Source: an uncultured Eggerthellaceae bacterium
GTDB taxonomy: Bacteria; Actinomycetota; Coriobacteriia; Coriobacteriales; Eggerthellaceae
Length of the DNA: 48,374 nucleotides
Direction: 5' to 3'
Assembly (NCBI GenBank): GCA_947650915.1
Contig: CANSWY010000012.1
Span: 1 to 48,374, forward strand
In this document: piece by piece, positions 16,010-24,011 of the stretch
How positions within the stretch are numbered: the stretch's first letter is position 1
Layout of the letters: each line of letters starts with the position of its first letter
Position numbers and translations under genes: made by a program
The notes under the pieces: generated by a model
The model's input: only the letters and a program-made list of their open reading frames with translations
Database searches by the model: none
Told to the model about the DNA's origin: nothing

Positions 16010-18423
16010 GCTGCGAGTATAGCAGCACGCCGTTCGCGATGATACCGGTCGAAGGCTGTGTAGAGCAGCTGATAGGCGATGATGTTCACCACCGCAGCCA
16101 CGCCGAAGACCCACCACATGGGCTCCGTCATGGGCGCGATGTTGAAGAGCCGGCCGAACGCCGTGCAACCCAGCACCGTGCCGCCCACGACCACCACCAA
16201 GAGCGCAGCGCGCAGCGGCGTGTAGGGGATGGACAGCCGGATGACCAACATGATTCCGATGAGCGAGGTGAGCAGCACGCAGAGCGTAGAGACCTGCTCA
16301 TAGGAAAGCCCCAACGCCAGGCGGCCCACAGCGTTCACCGCCAAGACTGAGCAGATGACGCAGATGGCACCGGGGATGGAGCGCACCACGCAGTTCTTCA
16401 GGAAGTGGCCGCGCACCAGATCGTGGTTGGGCTCCAGCGCCAGCACGAACGAAGGCAACCCGATGGTGAACGCACTGACGAGCGTCATCTGGATGGGCAT
16501 GAAGGGGTACTGCCAAGGCAGCAGGATGAAGAGCACGGCCATCACCATGGAGAAGAGCGTCTTCACCAGGAAGAGGGAAGCGGAGCGCTGCAGATTGTTG
16601 ATGGAGCGACGCCCTTCGGCCACCACCTTGGGCATGGAGGCGAAATCGTTGTCCACCAGCACCAGCTGAGCCACGTTGCGGGCCGCGTCCGATCCGGATG
16701 CCATGGCCACGCTGCAATCCGCCGCCTTGAGGGCCAGCACGTCGTTCACACCGTCGCCCGTCATGGCGACGGTGTGGCCCTGTTCTTGCAGCGCCAGCAC
16801 GAACGCCTTCTTCTGTTCAGGACGCACGCGGCCGAACACGCTGTTCTCCGCTATGGCCTGGGCGATCTGTTCGGACGAATCCAGCGTTGAGCAGTCAATG
16901 GAACGGTCCGCATCCGGCACGCCCACGCGCTGCGCGATGGCGGACACGGTGTGCGGGTCATCCCCGGAGATGACCTTGAGCGCCACGCCCTGTTCGATGA
17001 AGTACTGGATGGTCTGCGCAGCGGTGGAGCGGATCTCATCCTCCAGCAGAACGAAGCCCAGCGGCTCCGGCACGCCTTCGATGCGGCCTTCCTCGTTGAA
17101 GCCGCCCACGCGCGCCACCAGCAAGACACGGGCCTTCTCCGCCAGCCGGTCCGCTTCGGGCAGGATGGCCTCCAGCGCCTCCGGCGCATCCGCCAGCACG
17201 AACTGCACAGCGCCCATGGCAAAGGCCTGGCCGTCCGCCAGCACCACGCCGGAAAGCTTCGTGTCAGAGGAGAACGGCACGGAACGCGCGCCCTGCACCT
17301 CAGGCGCATCGGACGCATGCTGCCCCGCGATGAACGACCGGATGGCATCCGCGGTATCGTTCGGGTCTTCGTCAGCAAGCGCGATGGCAGCGGCCGCCTG
17401 ACGCGCTTCCGCAGCTCCGTTCGGCACGCCCGGCGCGCCCGCTACTTCGGCCACCTTCATGTGCCCGGTGGTGATGGTGCCTGTCTTGTCCAGGCAGAGC
17501 ACGTCCACCCGCGCCAGCGTTTCAATGCAGTACAGCTGCTGGACCAGCACTTGATGGCGCGAAAGGCGGATGACCGCCACGGCCAGCACGGTGGAGGTCA
17601 GAAGAATGAGGCCTTCCGGGATCATGCCCACCAGCGCGGAGGTGGTGGAGAGGATGGCGCTCTGCCAGTCAACGGCTTGCCGGAAGAACTGGCTGGCGAA
17701 CAGGAGCGCGCCCACCGGGAACAGCGCGATGCTCACGTACTTCACGATACCGTTCACAGAACGCATGATCTCTGAGTTGACGGCCTTGTGCTCCTTCGCC
17801 TGCGCGGTGATCTTGGCGGCGTAGTTGTCCGCCCCCACGTGCGTCACGCGCGCGAACACCACACCGGAATTCACGAACGACCCGCTCATGAGCGCGTCCC
17901 CCGCCGCTTTCGGCACCAGCTTGCTCTCGCCGGTGAGCAGGCTCTCGTTCGCGCGGCACGTGCCTTGGATGACCTCAGCATCTGCGGGCACTTGGTCACC
18001 GCGCGCCAGGCGGATGACGTCCCCCTTCACGATGTCATCCACGGGGATCTGCGTGAGCGCACCGTCGCGCACCGCTTCCACGTGCGCAGCCACCACGATG
18101 GCCAGCTTGTCCGTGAGGCGCTTGGATCGCACTTCCTGCACGATGCCGATCAGCACGTTCACCACGATGATGACCATGAACAGCATGTTCTTGTAGGACC
18201 CGGTGAGGAACACCAGCACCGCCAGCACCAGGTTCACGAAGTTGAACAGCGTGCAGACGTTGTCCCGCGCGATGTCTTTCAGCGAACGGGAGCGCAAAGA
18301 CGCGTCCGCATTCACCTTGCCCGCTGCCGTGAGCGCGGCCACCTCGGCCGAGGTCAGGCCTTGAGGGAACTGTTCTGCGCTGCTGACGGACGCGGATGGA
18401 TCTGTGGTCGGTATCTGAGGCAT
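16006..18423 (-). CDS. Cation-translocating P-type ATPase (CtpE-like)
   Basis: An 805-residue P-type ATPase. It shows the A-domain TGES, the MIPEGLILLTS membrane motif, phosphorylation site DKTGTIT, and the hinge TGDGVNDVLAL, with about ten membrane helices. There is no N-terminal metal-binding domain and no CPx motif, so it is not a heavy-metal exporter. The PEGL motif in place of PEGLP and the overall build resemble mycobacterial CtpE, reported as a calcium pump; the ion here is not certain. The ATG at 18423 is chosen because longer readings use a TTG inside the divergent gene. It heads a cluster with the GT2 and GT-C genes; only 45 bp separate it from the divergent GT-C gene. Confidence 0.88.
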   Translation of the reverse strand: MPQIPTTDPSASVSSAEQFPQGLTSAEVAALTAAGKVNADASLRSRSLKDIARDNVCTLFNFVNLVLAVLVFLTGSYKNMLFMVIIVVNVLIGIVQEVRSKRLTDKLAIVVAAHVEAVRDGALTQIPVDDIVKGDVIRLARGDQVPADAEVIQGTCRANESLLTGESKLVPKAAGDALMSGSFVNSGVVFARVTHVGADNYAAKITAQAKEHKAVNSEIMRSVNGIVKYVSIALFPVGALLFASQFFRQAVDWQSAILSTTSALVGMIPEGLILLTSTVLAVAVIRLSRHQVLVQQLYCIETLARVDVLCLDKTGTITTGHMKVAEVAGAPGVPNGAAEARQAAAAIALADEDPNDTADAIRSFIAGQHASDAPEVQGARSVPFSSDTKLSGVVLADGQAFAMGAVQFVLADAPEALEAILPEADRLAEKARVLLVARVGGFNEEGRIEGVPEPLGFVLLEDEIRSTAAQTIQYFIEQGVALKVISGDDPHTVSAIAQRVGVPDADRSIDCSTLDSSEQIAQAIAENSVFGRVRPEQKKAFVLALQEQGHTVAMTGDGVNDVLALKAADCSVAMASGSDAARNVAQLVLVDNDFASMPKVVAEGRRSINNLQRSASLFLVKTLFSMVMAVLFILLPWQYPFMPIQMTLVSAFTIGLPSFVLALEPNHDLVRGHFLKNCVVRSIPGAICVICSVLAVNAVGRLALGLSYEQVSTLCVLLTSLIGIMLVIRLSIPYTPLRAALLVVVVGGTVLGCTAFGRLFNIAPMTEPMWWVFGVAAVVNIIAYQLLYTAFDRYHRERRAAILAA

Positions 18424-18468
18424 CGGCCAATCATAGCGCACTTGCCTTTCGTGATAAGCTGGGCCACC

Positions 18469-20100
18469 ATGGAAGCTGCGATCGAAAACCAACGGTTGCC
18501 CCTGGGCGCACGCATCCCCTCCGCCGTGCTGACCGTCATGCGTTGGACGGTGCTCTTGTACTTGACGTTCGCAGTGGTGTGCTTGGGATTCTTCGCGAAT
18601 GGCATCGCCTACTCATTCTATGGAGGGGTCACCAAAGAGGGCGTCCCGTGGCTCATCCTGAGCGCGATGGCAGCAGGCGTCCTCGCCACGGTCGGGTTCT
18701 GGGCGCTCGGACGCACGAAGGCCCTGCAAATGCTGGAGGACCGAAAGCGCTTCACCTGCTTCGCCATCATCGGCGCAGCGGTGCTGTTCGCGGTGCAGCT
18801 GTTCGTCGCCAGCGGTGTGAGCTTCATAGCCGGGTCTGACTCCGGCGTGCTGACGGACGTGCCTGGACAGCAGGAAAACTCAGAATATCTTTCTGTGTAT
18901 CCGAACAACCTCTACCCAGCAGGCTTGTTCACGCTCATCTGGCAAGCCGCCGATGCCGTGGGCGCCGATCCTTTCTTCTGGCTGACGGCGGGCGGATGCC
19001 TTTCGGTGACGCTCGCTGTGGGGCTTGCAGCCATGGTGGCCTACCGGATCCGCGGCGCAGTCTGCGGCTTCGCTGTCTTCATCATCGGTGCAGCATGGCT
19101 GGGGATCTCCCCTATGGCTCAGGTTCCCTACACGGATTCATATGGTGCGCTGTGGCCGGTGCTCACGCTCTTTTTCTTCGTCTACGTGTCGGACGTCCGG
19201 ATCAAATGGCCGCTCATCGCCGTGGCTTCGGTCCTCGGATTCGCTATGAAAGCCCCAGCGCTGGCAATGTTGGGCGGCATCGTGGTGGCAGGGGGCTGCA
19301 CGTGGCTGTCTCAACAGGCAGAGCAGAAAGCGGCCCGCATCAAAGCGGAGGGCGAAGGAAAGAGCGGCGCCATGCAAGGAAAGCGAAAACCCCTTGCAAG
19401 CAAAACGATCGCTGTGGCCCTTGTCGGCTGCTTGGCGGCGGCCGTCTCAGCATGCGCGGCAGCCGCCATCCGCACCATCCCAGATGTGGATCTTGACCCT
19501 GAGAAAGAGATCGGCGTGGCACACTATCTCATGTTAGGGGTCGGGCCCAGCCGCGGCGTTTATTCACCTGAACTGTTCGAGTTCTCCACCAGCTTCGATA
19601 CGAAGGAAGAGCGGACTGCAGCCAACCTTGCAGTTTGGCAGGAGCGTTTGAACATGCTGGGGCCGATGGGGTTGGCCGATCTTGCGCTCTCCAAGACGAT
19701 GACCACGTTCGGCAGCGGCGCATTCTTCTGGGGTGGCGATGCGCTGCTCGACATCAGGGGGAAGAACAGCGTCCTGCGCAGTCTGTATGGCCTCCAACGC
19801 GATACGGACGGCAGGGCCCGAGTGGATGCCGCTTGCCCTTGGAACCAGTTCGCCCAGGTCGTTTGGTACGCGGTCCTGCTGGGATGCGCGCTGAACCTGC
19901 TGCGACGGCGCGTGGACCCTGCAGAATCGGCAATCTGCATCGCACTGCTCCTGTTCTGCATCTATGCGCTCATCTTCGAAGCGAACCCGCGCTATCCGTT
20001 CATCTTCGCGCCGTTGTTCCTGATCTTGAGCGTGAGCGGCTGGAGCAGTCTTTGGCAACGCATCGTTCGCCGCCTGTCTGCCCAACAGAACGTTGCGTGA
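18469..20100 (+). CDS. Polytopic membrane glycosyltransferase-like protein (GT-C type)
   Basis: A 543-residue membrane protein with about 11 hydrophobic segments, paralogous to the protein encoded at 13322-14980 (shared YPNN, GADP, AHYLM and ANPRYPF/ARYLYL regions and matching loop architecture). Its ending, RRLSAQQNVA, shows what the native C-terminus of the pair looks like. It likely transfers a lipid-linked sugar outside the membrane, but I see no proven catalytic residue. It is divergent from the P-type ATPase; the 45-bp gap must hold promoters for both. The ATG at 18469 has only a weak ribosome site (AAGCTGGG). The gene ends just before tRNA-Pro, and the tRNA's likely -35 overlaps its stop codon. 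Confidence 0.75.
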   Translation: MEAAIENQRLPLGARIPSAVLTVMRWTVLLYLTFAVVCLGFFANGIAYSFYGGVTKEGVPWLILSAMAAGVLATVGFWALGRTKALQMLEDRKRFTCFAIIGAAVLFAVQLFVASGVSFIAGSDSGVLTDVPGQQENSEYLSVYPNNLYPAGLFTLIWQAADAVGADPFFWLTAGGCLSVTLAVGLAAMVAYRIRGAVCGFAVFIIGAAWLGISPMAQVPYTDSYGALWPVLTLFFFVYVSDVRIKWPLIAVASVLGFAMKAPALAMLGGIVVAGGCTWLSQQAEQKAARIKAEGEGKSGAMQGKRKPLASKTIAVALVGCLAAAVSACAAAAIRTIPDVDLDPEKEIGVAHYLMLGVGPSRGVYSPELFEFSTSFDTKEERTAANLAVWQERLNMLGPMGLADLALSKTMTTFGSGAFFWGGDALLDIRGKNSVLRSLYGLQRDTDGRARVDAACPWNQFAQVVWYAVLLGCALNLLRRRVDPAESAICIALLLFCIYALIFEANPRYPFIFAPLFLILSVSGWSSLWQRIVRRLSAQQNVA

Positions 20101-20125
20101 CGCAGCTCCATTCCTGTGCTATCAT
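20097..20125 (+). promoter_or_regulatory. Likely tRNA-Pro promoter
   Basis: A -35-like GTGACG, a 17-bp spacer and a -10 TATCAT end 12 bases before the mature tRNA. The -35 overlaps the stop codon of the upstream membrane-protein gene. Confidence 0.45.
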
Positions 20126-20137
20126 AGCTGCCGCTTT

Positions 20138-20214
20138 CGGGTTGTGGCTCAGCTTGGTAGAGCGCTGCGTTCGGGACGCAGAGGCCGCAGGTTCAAATCC
20201 TGTCAACCCGACCA
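20138..20214 (+). tRNA. tRNA-Pro (anticodon CGG)
   Basis: A full cloverleaf: acceptor stem CGGGTTG pairs with CAACCCG. The D-arm is GCTC...GAGC, and the anticodon stem CTGCG/CGCAG carries loop TTCGGGA, giving anticodon CGG, which reads CCG proline codons. The T-arm has the GTTCAAATC loop region. The 3' ACCA is encoded in the DNA. CCG is expected to be common in this GC-rich genome. Confidence 0.96.
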
Positions 20215-20369
20215 TGAACGTCGCAGGCCCGGTGCTGAAAAGCATCGGACCTGTTTCACTTCGCGAGATTTGAACCACCGGTTCGCACCGAAACCGTCCA
20301 CTGGACGCTTTCGGTGCACGCTCAGGCGAAATCCTGTCAACCCGACCATGAATGTCGCAGGCCCGGTGC
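20195..20369 (+). repeat. Direct duplication of the tRNA-Pro 3' end
   Basis: The 41 bp at 20195-20235 (end of the T-arm, acceptor 3' strand, ACCA and 21 bp beyond) recur at 20329-20369 with one mismatch, 134 bp apart. The DNA between holds a long imperfect hairpin around 20285-20318 and no gene. Either a tandem duplication or the scar of an element that integrated at the tRNA. Confidence 0.8.
20225..20252 (+). terminator. tRNA-Pro terminator
   Basis: A 12-bp stem with one mismatch and a GAAA loop, followed by GTTTC, starts 11 bases after the tRNA. Confidence 0.6.
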
Positions 20370-20385
20370 CCAAGGCACCGGGCCT
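20359..20385 (+). terminator. Second GC hairpin in the duplicated segment
   Basis: A perfect 12-bp stem with a 3-nt loop, the diverged copy of the hairpin after the tRNA. Its two arms differ from the first copy in a matched way, keeping the pairing. Confidence 0.6.
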
Positions 20386-20425
20386 GTTCCATTCCCGCCG
20401 ATGCGAAAAAGCCCCTCCCCCAAAG

Positions 20426-20673
20426 ATGTGCAAAAGGGACGCCCCAAATTGCACCTGTTCGGGTGGGCGATGTGCAAAAGGGACGTCCCAAATTGCACAT
20501 AAGAACAGACGGTGAGCACTGGAAGACTGTTCCTATGTGCAATTTGGAACGTCCCTTTTGCACATCAGGCAACCTCGCAGGTGCAATTTGCCCGTGCCCG
20601 GCTCACCGATGAGCACCGGGCTTTTGCACATCAGGCAACCTCGCAGGTGCAATTTGGGGCGTCCCTTTTGCCG
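20426..20673 (+). repeat. Inverted-repeat element E, with one unit carrying a clpB fragment
   Basis: An outer left unit (20426-20456) and a 96-bp element (arms 20470-20500 and 20535-20565, centre reverse) are followed by two right-type units. The first of these (20580-20631) has its GGACGTCC core replaced by foreign DNA: 20588-20620 is identical to 33 bp of the clpB gene. The last (about 20646-20671) is degenerate at its end. This is the only copy whose arm asymmetry is reversed (GGAAC in the right arm rather than GTTCC in the left). It lies between the tRNA region and purH. Confidence 0.92.
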
Positions 20674-20704
20674 GGAGGTGGGGCGCTCGGCGGCCTCTTG
20701 CGGA

Positions 20705-22279
20705 TCAGTGGCGGAAGTGGCGATGGCCGGTGAAGACCAGGGCCACGCCCTTCTCGTTCGCAGCCTGGATGACCTCTTCGTCGCGGATGGAACCGCCCGG
20801 TTCTATCACAGCCACCACGCCGGCGTCCGCCAGCACGTCGAATCCGTCACGGAACGGGAAGAACGCATCCGACGCAGCCACTGCGCCCTTGGCCTTCTCC
20901 CCCGCCTGCTCAACGGCGATGCGCGCAGAGTTCACGCGGTTCGGCTGGCCGCCGCCCGCGCCCACGCTGGCGTTGTCCTTGGCGATCAAGATGGCGTTGG
21001 ACTTCACGGATTTCACCGCGCGCCACGCGAACAGGAGCTCTTCCATCTGTTCCGGCGTGGGCTGCACCTCACCCGCCACCTCGAACGCGCTGGCGTCTTC
21101 GGCCACCGAATCCGACACCTGGGCCAAAAGGCCGCCCTCCACGCTGCGGTACTCCACCGCTTCACCGGGCGCGTTCACGCCGCCCGTGGCCAACAGGCGG
21201 CAGTTCGGCTTGCTGGCATACATCTCGCAGGCATCCCCGGAGAACTCAGGGGCCACGATGGCCTCCACGAACTGCTTGTTGTCGAAGATGGCCGCCACTG
21301 TCTCCCCCGTGACCGGGCGGTTGAAGGCCATCACGCCGCCGTAGGCGGACACCGGATCGCATTCATGGGCTCGTTGGTAGGCGCGCGTCACGTTCTCATC
21401 CACGCACACGCCGCAGGGCGTCAGGTGCTTCACGATCACGCAGGCCGGTGCCTCGAATTCGCGCACGGCCGCCCAGGCAGCATCCAAGTCAAGATAGTTG
21501 TTGTAAGAAAGCTCCTTGCCTTGCAGCTGGAGCGCATGGGCCAAGGTGGTGCCGGCGTTCGGGTAGTCGTCCCGCGTATAGAAGGCCGCGGACTGATGCG
21601 GATTCTCGCCGTAGCGCAGGTCCTGCTTCTTCTTGAGGCCCAGCTCCACGGACGGCGCGTACTCCCCGCCTTCCGCGTCCAACTGCCGGCCCATCCAACG
21701 AGAGATGGCGCCGTCATAGGCCGCCGTGGTGGTGAATACCGAAAGCGCCAGCTGCTGGCGCGTCTCATAGCTGGTGCGCCCGCCCAGCTCGCGCATCTCA
21801 TCCAGGATGCTGCTGTAACTGGCAGGATCCGTCACCACCGTGACGCTGGCGAAGTTCTTCGCGGCAGAGCGCAGCATCGACGGCCCGCCGATGTCTATGT
21901 TCTCGATGCAGGTGGCAAAATCAGCCCCGGAGGCCACCGTCTTTTCGAAGGCGTAGAGGTTCACCACCACCATGTCGATCATCTGGATGCCGTGCTCGGC
22001 TGCCTGGGCCATGTGCGCCTCGTCATCCCGCTTGGCCAGAAGGCCGCCGTGCACGCGCGGATGCAGCGTCTTCACGCGGCCGTCCATCATCTCCGGGAAC
22101 TGCGTGACCTCATCGATGGGGGTCACCGGCACGCCCGCGTCAGCGATGGCGCGCGCCGTGCCGCCGGTGGAGATGATCTGGCAGCCGAATTCGTCCACCA
22201 GCGTGCGGGCGAAATCCACCACGCCCGTCTTGTCCGTGACGGACATCAACACCCGTTTGATCTGCGGATTCTCCATCAT
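20705..22279 (-). CDS. purH: Bifunctional AICAR formyltransferase / IMP cyclohydrolase
   Basis: A 524-residue enzyme for the last two steps of IMP synthesis. The N-terminal IMP cyclohydrolase (MGS-like) domain shows SVTDKTGVVDFA, IISTGGTARAI and GRVKTLHPRVHGG. The C-terminal formyltransferase domain shows LRYGENPHQSA, a KHLTPCGVCV site (usually KHxNPCG) and the late GGGQPNRVNS motif. The ATG at 22279 has a GGAAGGA site four bases upstream; the longer reading begins in repeat DNA. It is the last purine gene of the cluster, separated from the XdhC-family gene by a palindromic repeat, and its 3' side faces repeat E. Confidence 0.97.
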   Translation of the reverse strand: MMENPQIKRVLMSVTDKTGVVDFARTLVDEFGCQIISTGGTARAIADAGVPVTPIDEVTQFPEMMDGRVKTLHPRVHGGLLAKRDDEAHMAQAAEHGIQMIDMVVVNLYAFEKTVASGADFATCIENIDIGGPSMLRSAAKNFASVTVVTDPASYSSILDEMRELGGRTSYETRQQLALSVFTTTAAYDGAISRWMGRQLDAEGGEYAPSVELGLKKKQDLRYGENPHQSAAFYTRDDYPNAGTTLAHALQLQGKELSYNNYLDLDAAWAAVREFEAPACVIVKHLTPCGVCVDENVTRAYQRAHECDPVSAYGGVMAFNRPVTGETVAAIFDNKQFVEAIVAPEFSGDACEMYASKPNCRLLATGGVNAPGEAVEYRSVEGGLLAQVSDSVAEDASAFEVAGEVQPTPEQMEELLFAWRAVKSVKSNAILIAKDNASVGAGGGQPNRVNSARIAVEQAGEKAKGAVAASDAFFPFRDGFDVLADAGVVAVIEPGGSIRDEEVIQAANEKGVALVFTGHRHFRH

Positions 22280-22301
22280 GAAATCCTTCCCTTTCTTGCG
22301 C

Positions 22302-22403
22302 GGACGGGGCAAGCCCCGTCCCTACGGTCAACCGATCATGCCAGCCCCGTACCAATGGGCAGCCGATCGTGCGTGTTCCGTAGGGCAGGGGCTTGCCCCT
22401 GCC
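22302..22403. repeat. Pair of 20-bp GC palindromes in inverted orientation
   Basis: A 20-bp palindrome (GGACGGGGC, AA, complement) followed by CTACGG at 22302-22327 faces a second palindrome (GGCAGGGGC, TT, complement) preceded by CCGTAG at 22378-22403. They lie in the 137-bp gap between the XdhC-family gene and purH, about 60 bp apart. This is a BIME/REP-like layout, distinct from the 96-bp family. Confidence 0.7.
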
Positions 22404-22416
22404 ACCCTGAACTCGG

Positions 22417-23406
22417 CTACCTTCCCAACGATTTCTCGTGCTTGTCCTGCGCTTCGGCGCTGTAACGCGCACGGTACCGGACATCGATCAGCTCCGCCAC
22501 GATGGCGATGGCCAGCTCCGCCGGCGTTTTCGCGCCAAACTTGAGGCCGATGGGCCGCTTCACGCGTTCCCAATCCTCTTCGGTGACGCCCGCGTTCAGC
22601 ACCAGGTCATGCACAGTGGAGTTCTTGCCCGCACAGCCCATCATGCCTGCGTAGGCCACGTTGTTCTCCAGCGCCCACACACAGCTCTCCGGATCGAACA
22701 TGTGCCCGCGCGTGAGCACGCAGACGTAGTCTTCCGGCGATGCCGTGAGGTTCGCCAGTTCGTGGAAATCCCCGCCGTGCAGCATCACGCGTTCGGCATC
22801 CGAGAAACGCTCCTCGTTGAGGTAGGCCGGATCGTAGTCCACCACCTTCACTTCGAAGCCCACGTGGCGTGCCAGCCGCGCCAGTTCCACCGCCACATCC
22901 GATGCCCCCAGGAGCCACACGCGCACCGCGCCGAACAGGGGCACGCTGGTCCAGGTGAGGCCTTCGAACTGCTGATTGTGCATGGACGGCCCGCGCGTCA
23001 CGTCCTTCATCTGGAAGGCGTCCCGCGGACTGTGGTCATGGGCCGCCACGATCTCCTTCGCGTCGTTGCAGAAGAACAGGAACGATTCCCCGTTGGCAGA
23101 CCCCTGGTCCCCGTATTTCTTGGTGACCTCATTGTCGGTATTGGCCTGGGCCTGCACCGGATCATAGACCAGCTTGAATCCGAGCCACGCCAGATCCCCC
23201 TCGTCCATGGCGCGCAGTGCGCGCTCCAGCACAGGGATGTCCGCCGGGATGAGGCTGTCCTGGATGACCTTGAGCGATTCCGGCCCCAGATGGTCATTGC
23301 CCGCCGTGGCCTTTGCGGAGAACGCCGGGAAATCCTCCAGGGCAAGTTCAGGCGTGCGCCCGGCCTGCAGATCTTCGATGATGGCTTGCAGCGCTTCTCT
23401 TCTCAT
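22417..23406 (-). CDS. XdhC-family protein in the purine operon
   Basis: A 329-residue protein whose C-terminal half is the XdhC Rossmann domain: VWLLGASDVAVELARLA, the VLTRGH segment, YAGMMGCAGK and the closing PIGLKFGAKTPAELAIAIVA. XdhC proteins help insert or sulfurate the molybdenum cofactor of xanthine-dehydrogenase-type hydroxylases. The N-terminal half does not show the usual XdhC/CoxI motif. The ATG at 23406 overlaps the purN stop (ATGA), so it is translationally coupled to purine synthesis. It may serve a purine hydroxylase encoded elsewhere, or have been recruited to another NAD-linked role; the sequence does not decide. Confidence 0.82.
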   Translation of the reverse strand: MRREALQAIIEDLQAGRTPELALEDFPAFSAKATAGNDHLGPESLKVIQDSLIPADIPVLERALRAMDEGDLAWLGFKLVYDPVQAQANTDNEVTKKYGDQGSANGESFLFFCNDAKEIVAAHDHSPRDAFQMKDVTRGPSMHNQQFEGLTWTSVPLFGAVRVWLLGASDVAVELARLARHVGFEVKVVDYDPAYLNEERFSDAERVMLHGGDFHELANLTASPEDYVCVLTRGHMFDPESCVWALENNVAYAGMMGCAGKNSTVHDLVLNAGVTEEDWERVKRPIGLKFGAKTPAELAIAIVAELIDVRYRARYSAEAQDKHEKSLGR

Positions 23407-24011
23407 GCGATGCGGACCTTCCTTTCATCCGTGATGCTCACGCGTCCTTCAGCCAGCAGGCGCAACACTTCCGGATACAGGACGTGCTCCGCCTCATGGA
23501 TGCGCGCTTCCAGGCTTTCTATGTCATCCGTCTCCAGCACCGGCACCGCGCGCTGGGCCACGATGGGACCTTTGTCGTAATCCTCGTTCGCGAAATGCAC
23601 GGTGACGCCGGTGACCTTCACGCCCGCGTCCCACGCATCCTGGATGGCGTGCGCGCCCTTGAACGAGGGCAGCAGAGCCGGGTGCAGATTGAGCACGCGG
23701 TCAGGGAACGCATCCAGCATGACCGGCGTGAGCTTGCGCATGTAGCCCGCCATCACCACGTATTCCGCGCCCGCCTCCTGCATCTGGCACGCGATGAGCG
23801 CGTCCGCCACTTCCGGGTCTTCATAGGACGCACGGTTGAGCGCCGTGACCGGAATGCCCGCCGCCTCCGCCCGCTGGATGCCGAACGCGTCCGGGCGGGA
23901 AGAGATGACGCGCACGATGCTGACGGGAAGGCCGCCTTCGAGGGCGTCGATGATGGCTTGCAAGTTGGTGCCGCTGCCGGAGAGCAGCACGCCTATCTTC
24001 AGAGGGTTCAC
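23403..24011 (-). CDS. purN: Phosphoribosylglycinamide formyltransferase
   Basis: A 202-residue GAR transformylase that uses 10-formyl-THF for the third step of purine synthesis. It shows the N-terminal IGVLLSGSGTNLQAII loop and SSRPDAFGIQRAEAAGIP. The catalytic region is LNLHPALLPSFKGAHAIQDA, with the HPxLLPxFxG motif, and GVTVHFANEDYDKGPIVAQ follows. The start is GTG at 24011, overlapping the purM stop as GTGA; no ATG exists nearby, and longer readings lie within purM. It overlaps the XdhC-family gene by four bases at its other end. Confidence 0.96.
   Translation of the reverse strand: MNPLKIGVLLSGSGTNLQAIIDALEGGLPVSIVRVISSRPDAFGIQRAEAAGIPVTALNRASYEDPEVADALIACQMQEAGAEYVVMAGYMRKLTPVMLDAFPDRVLNLHPALLPSFKGAHAIQDAWDAGVKVTGVTVHFANEDYDKGPIVAQRAVPVLETDDIESLEARIHEAEHVLYPEVLRLLAEGRVSITDERKVRIA

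Noticed and set aside
20000-20572. A minus-strand open frame containing GLTGFEPAAS-type sequence
   Set aside because: This is the well-known false protein read antisense through a tRNA gene, here tRNA-Pro and its duplicated end.
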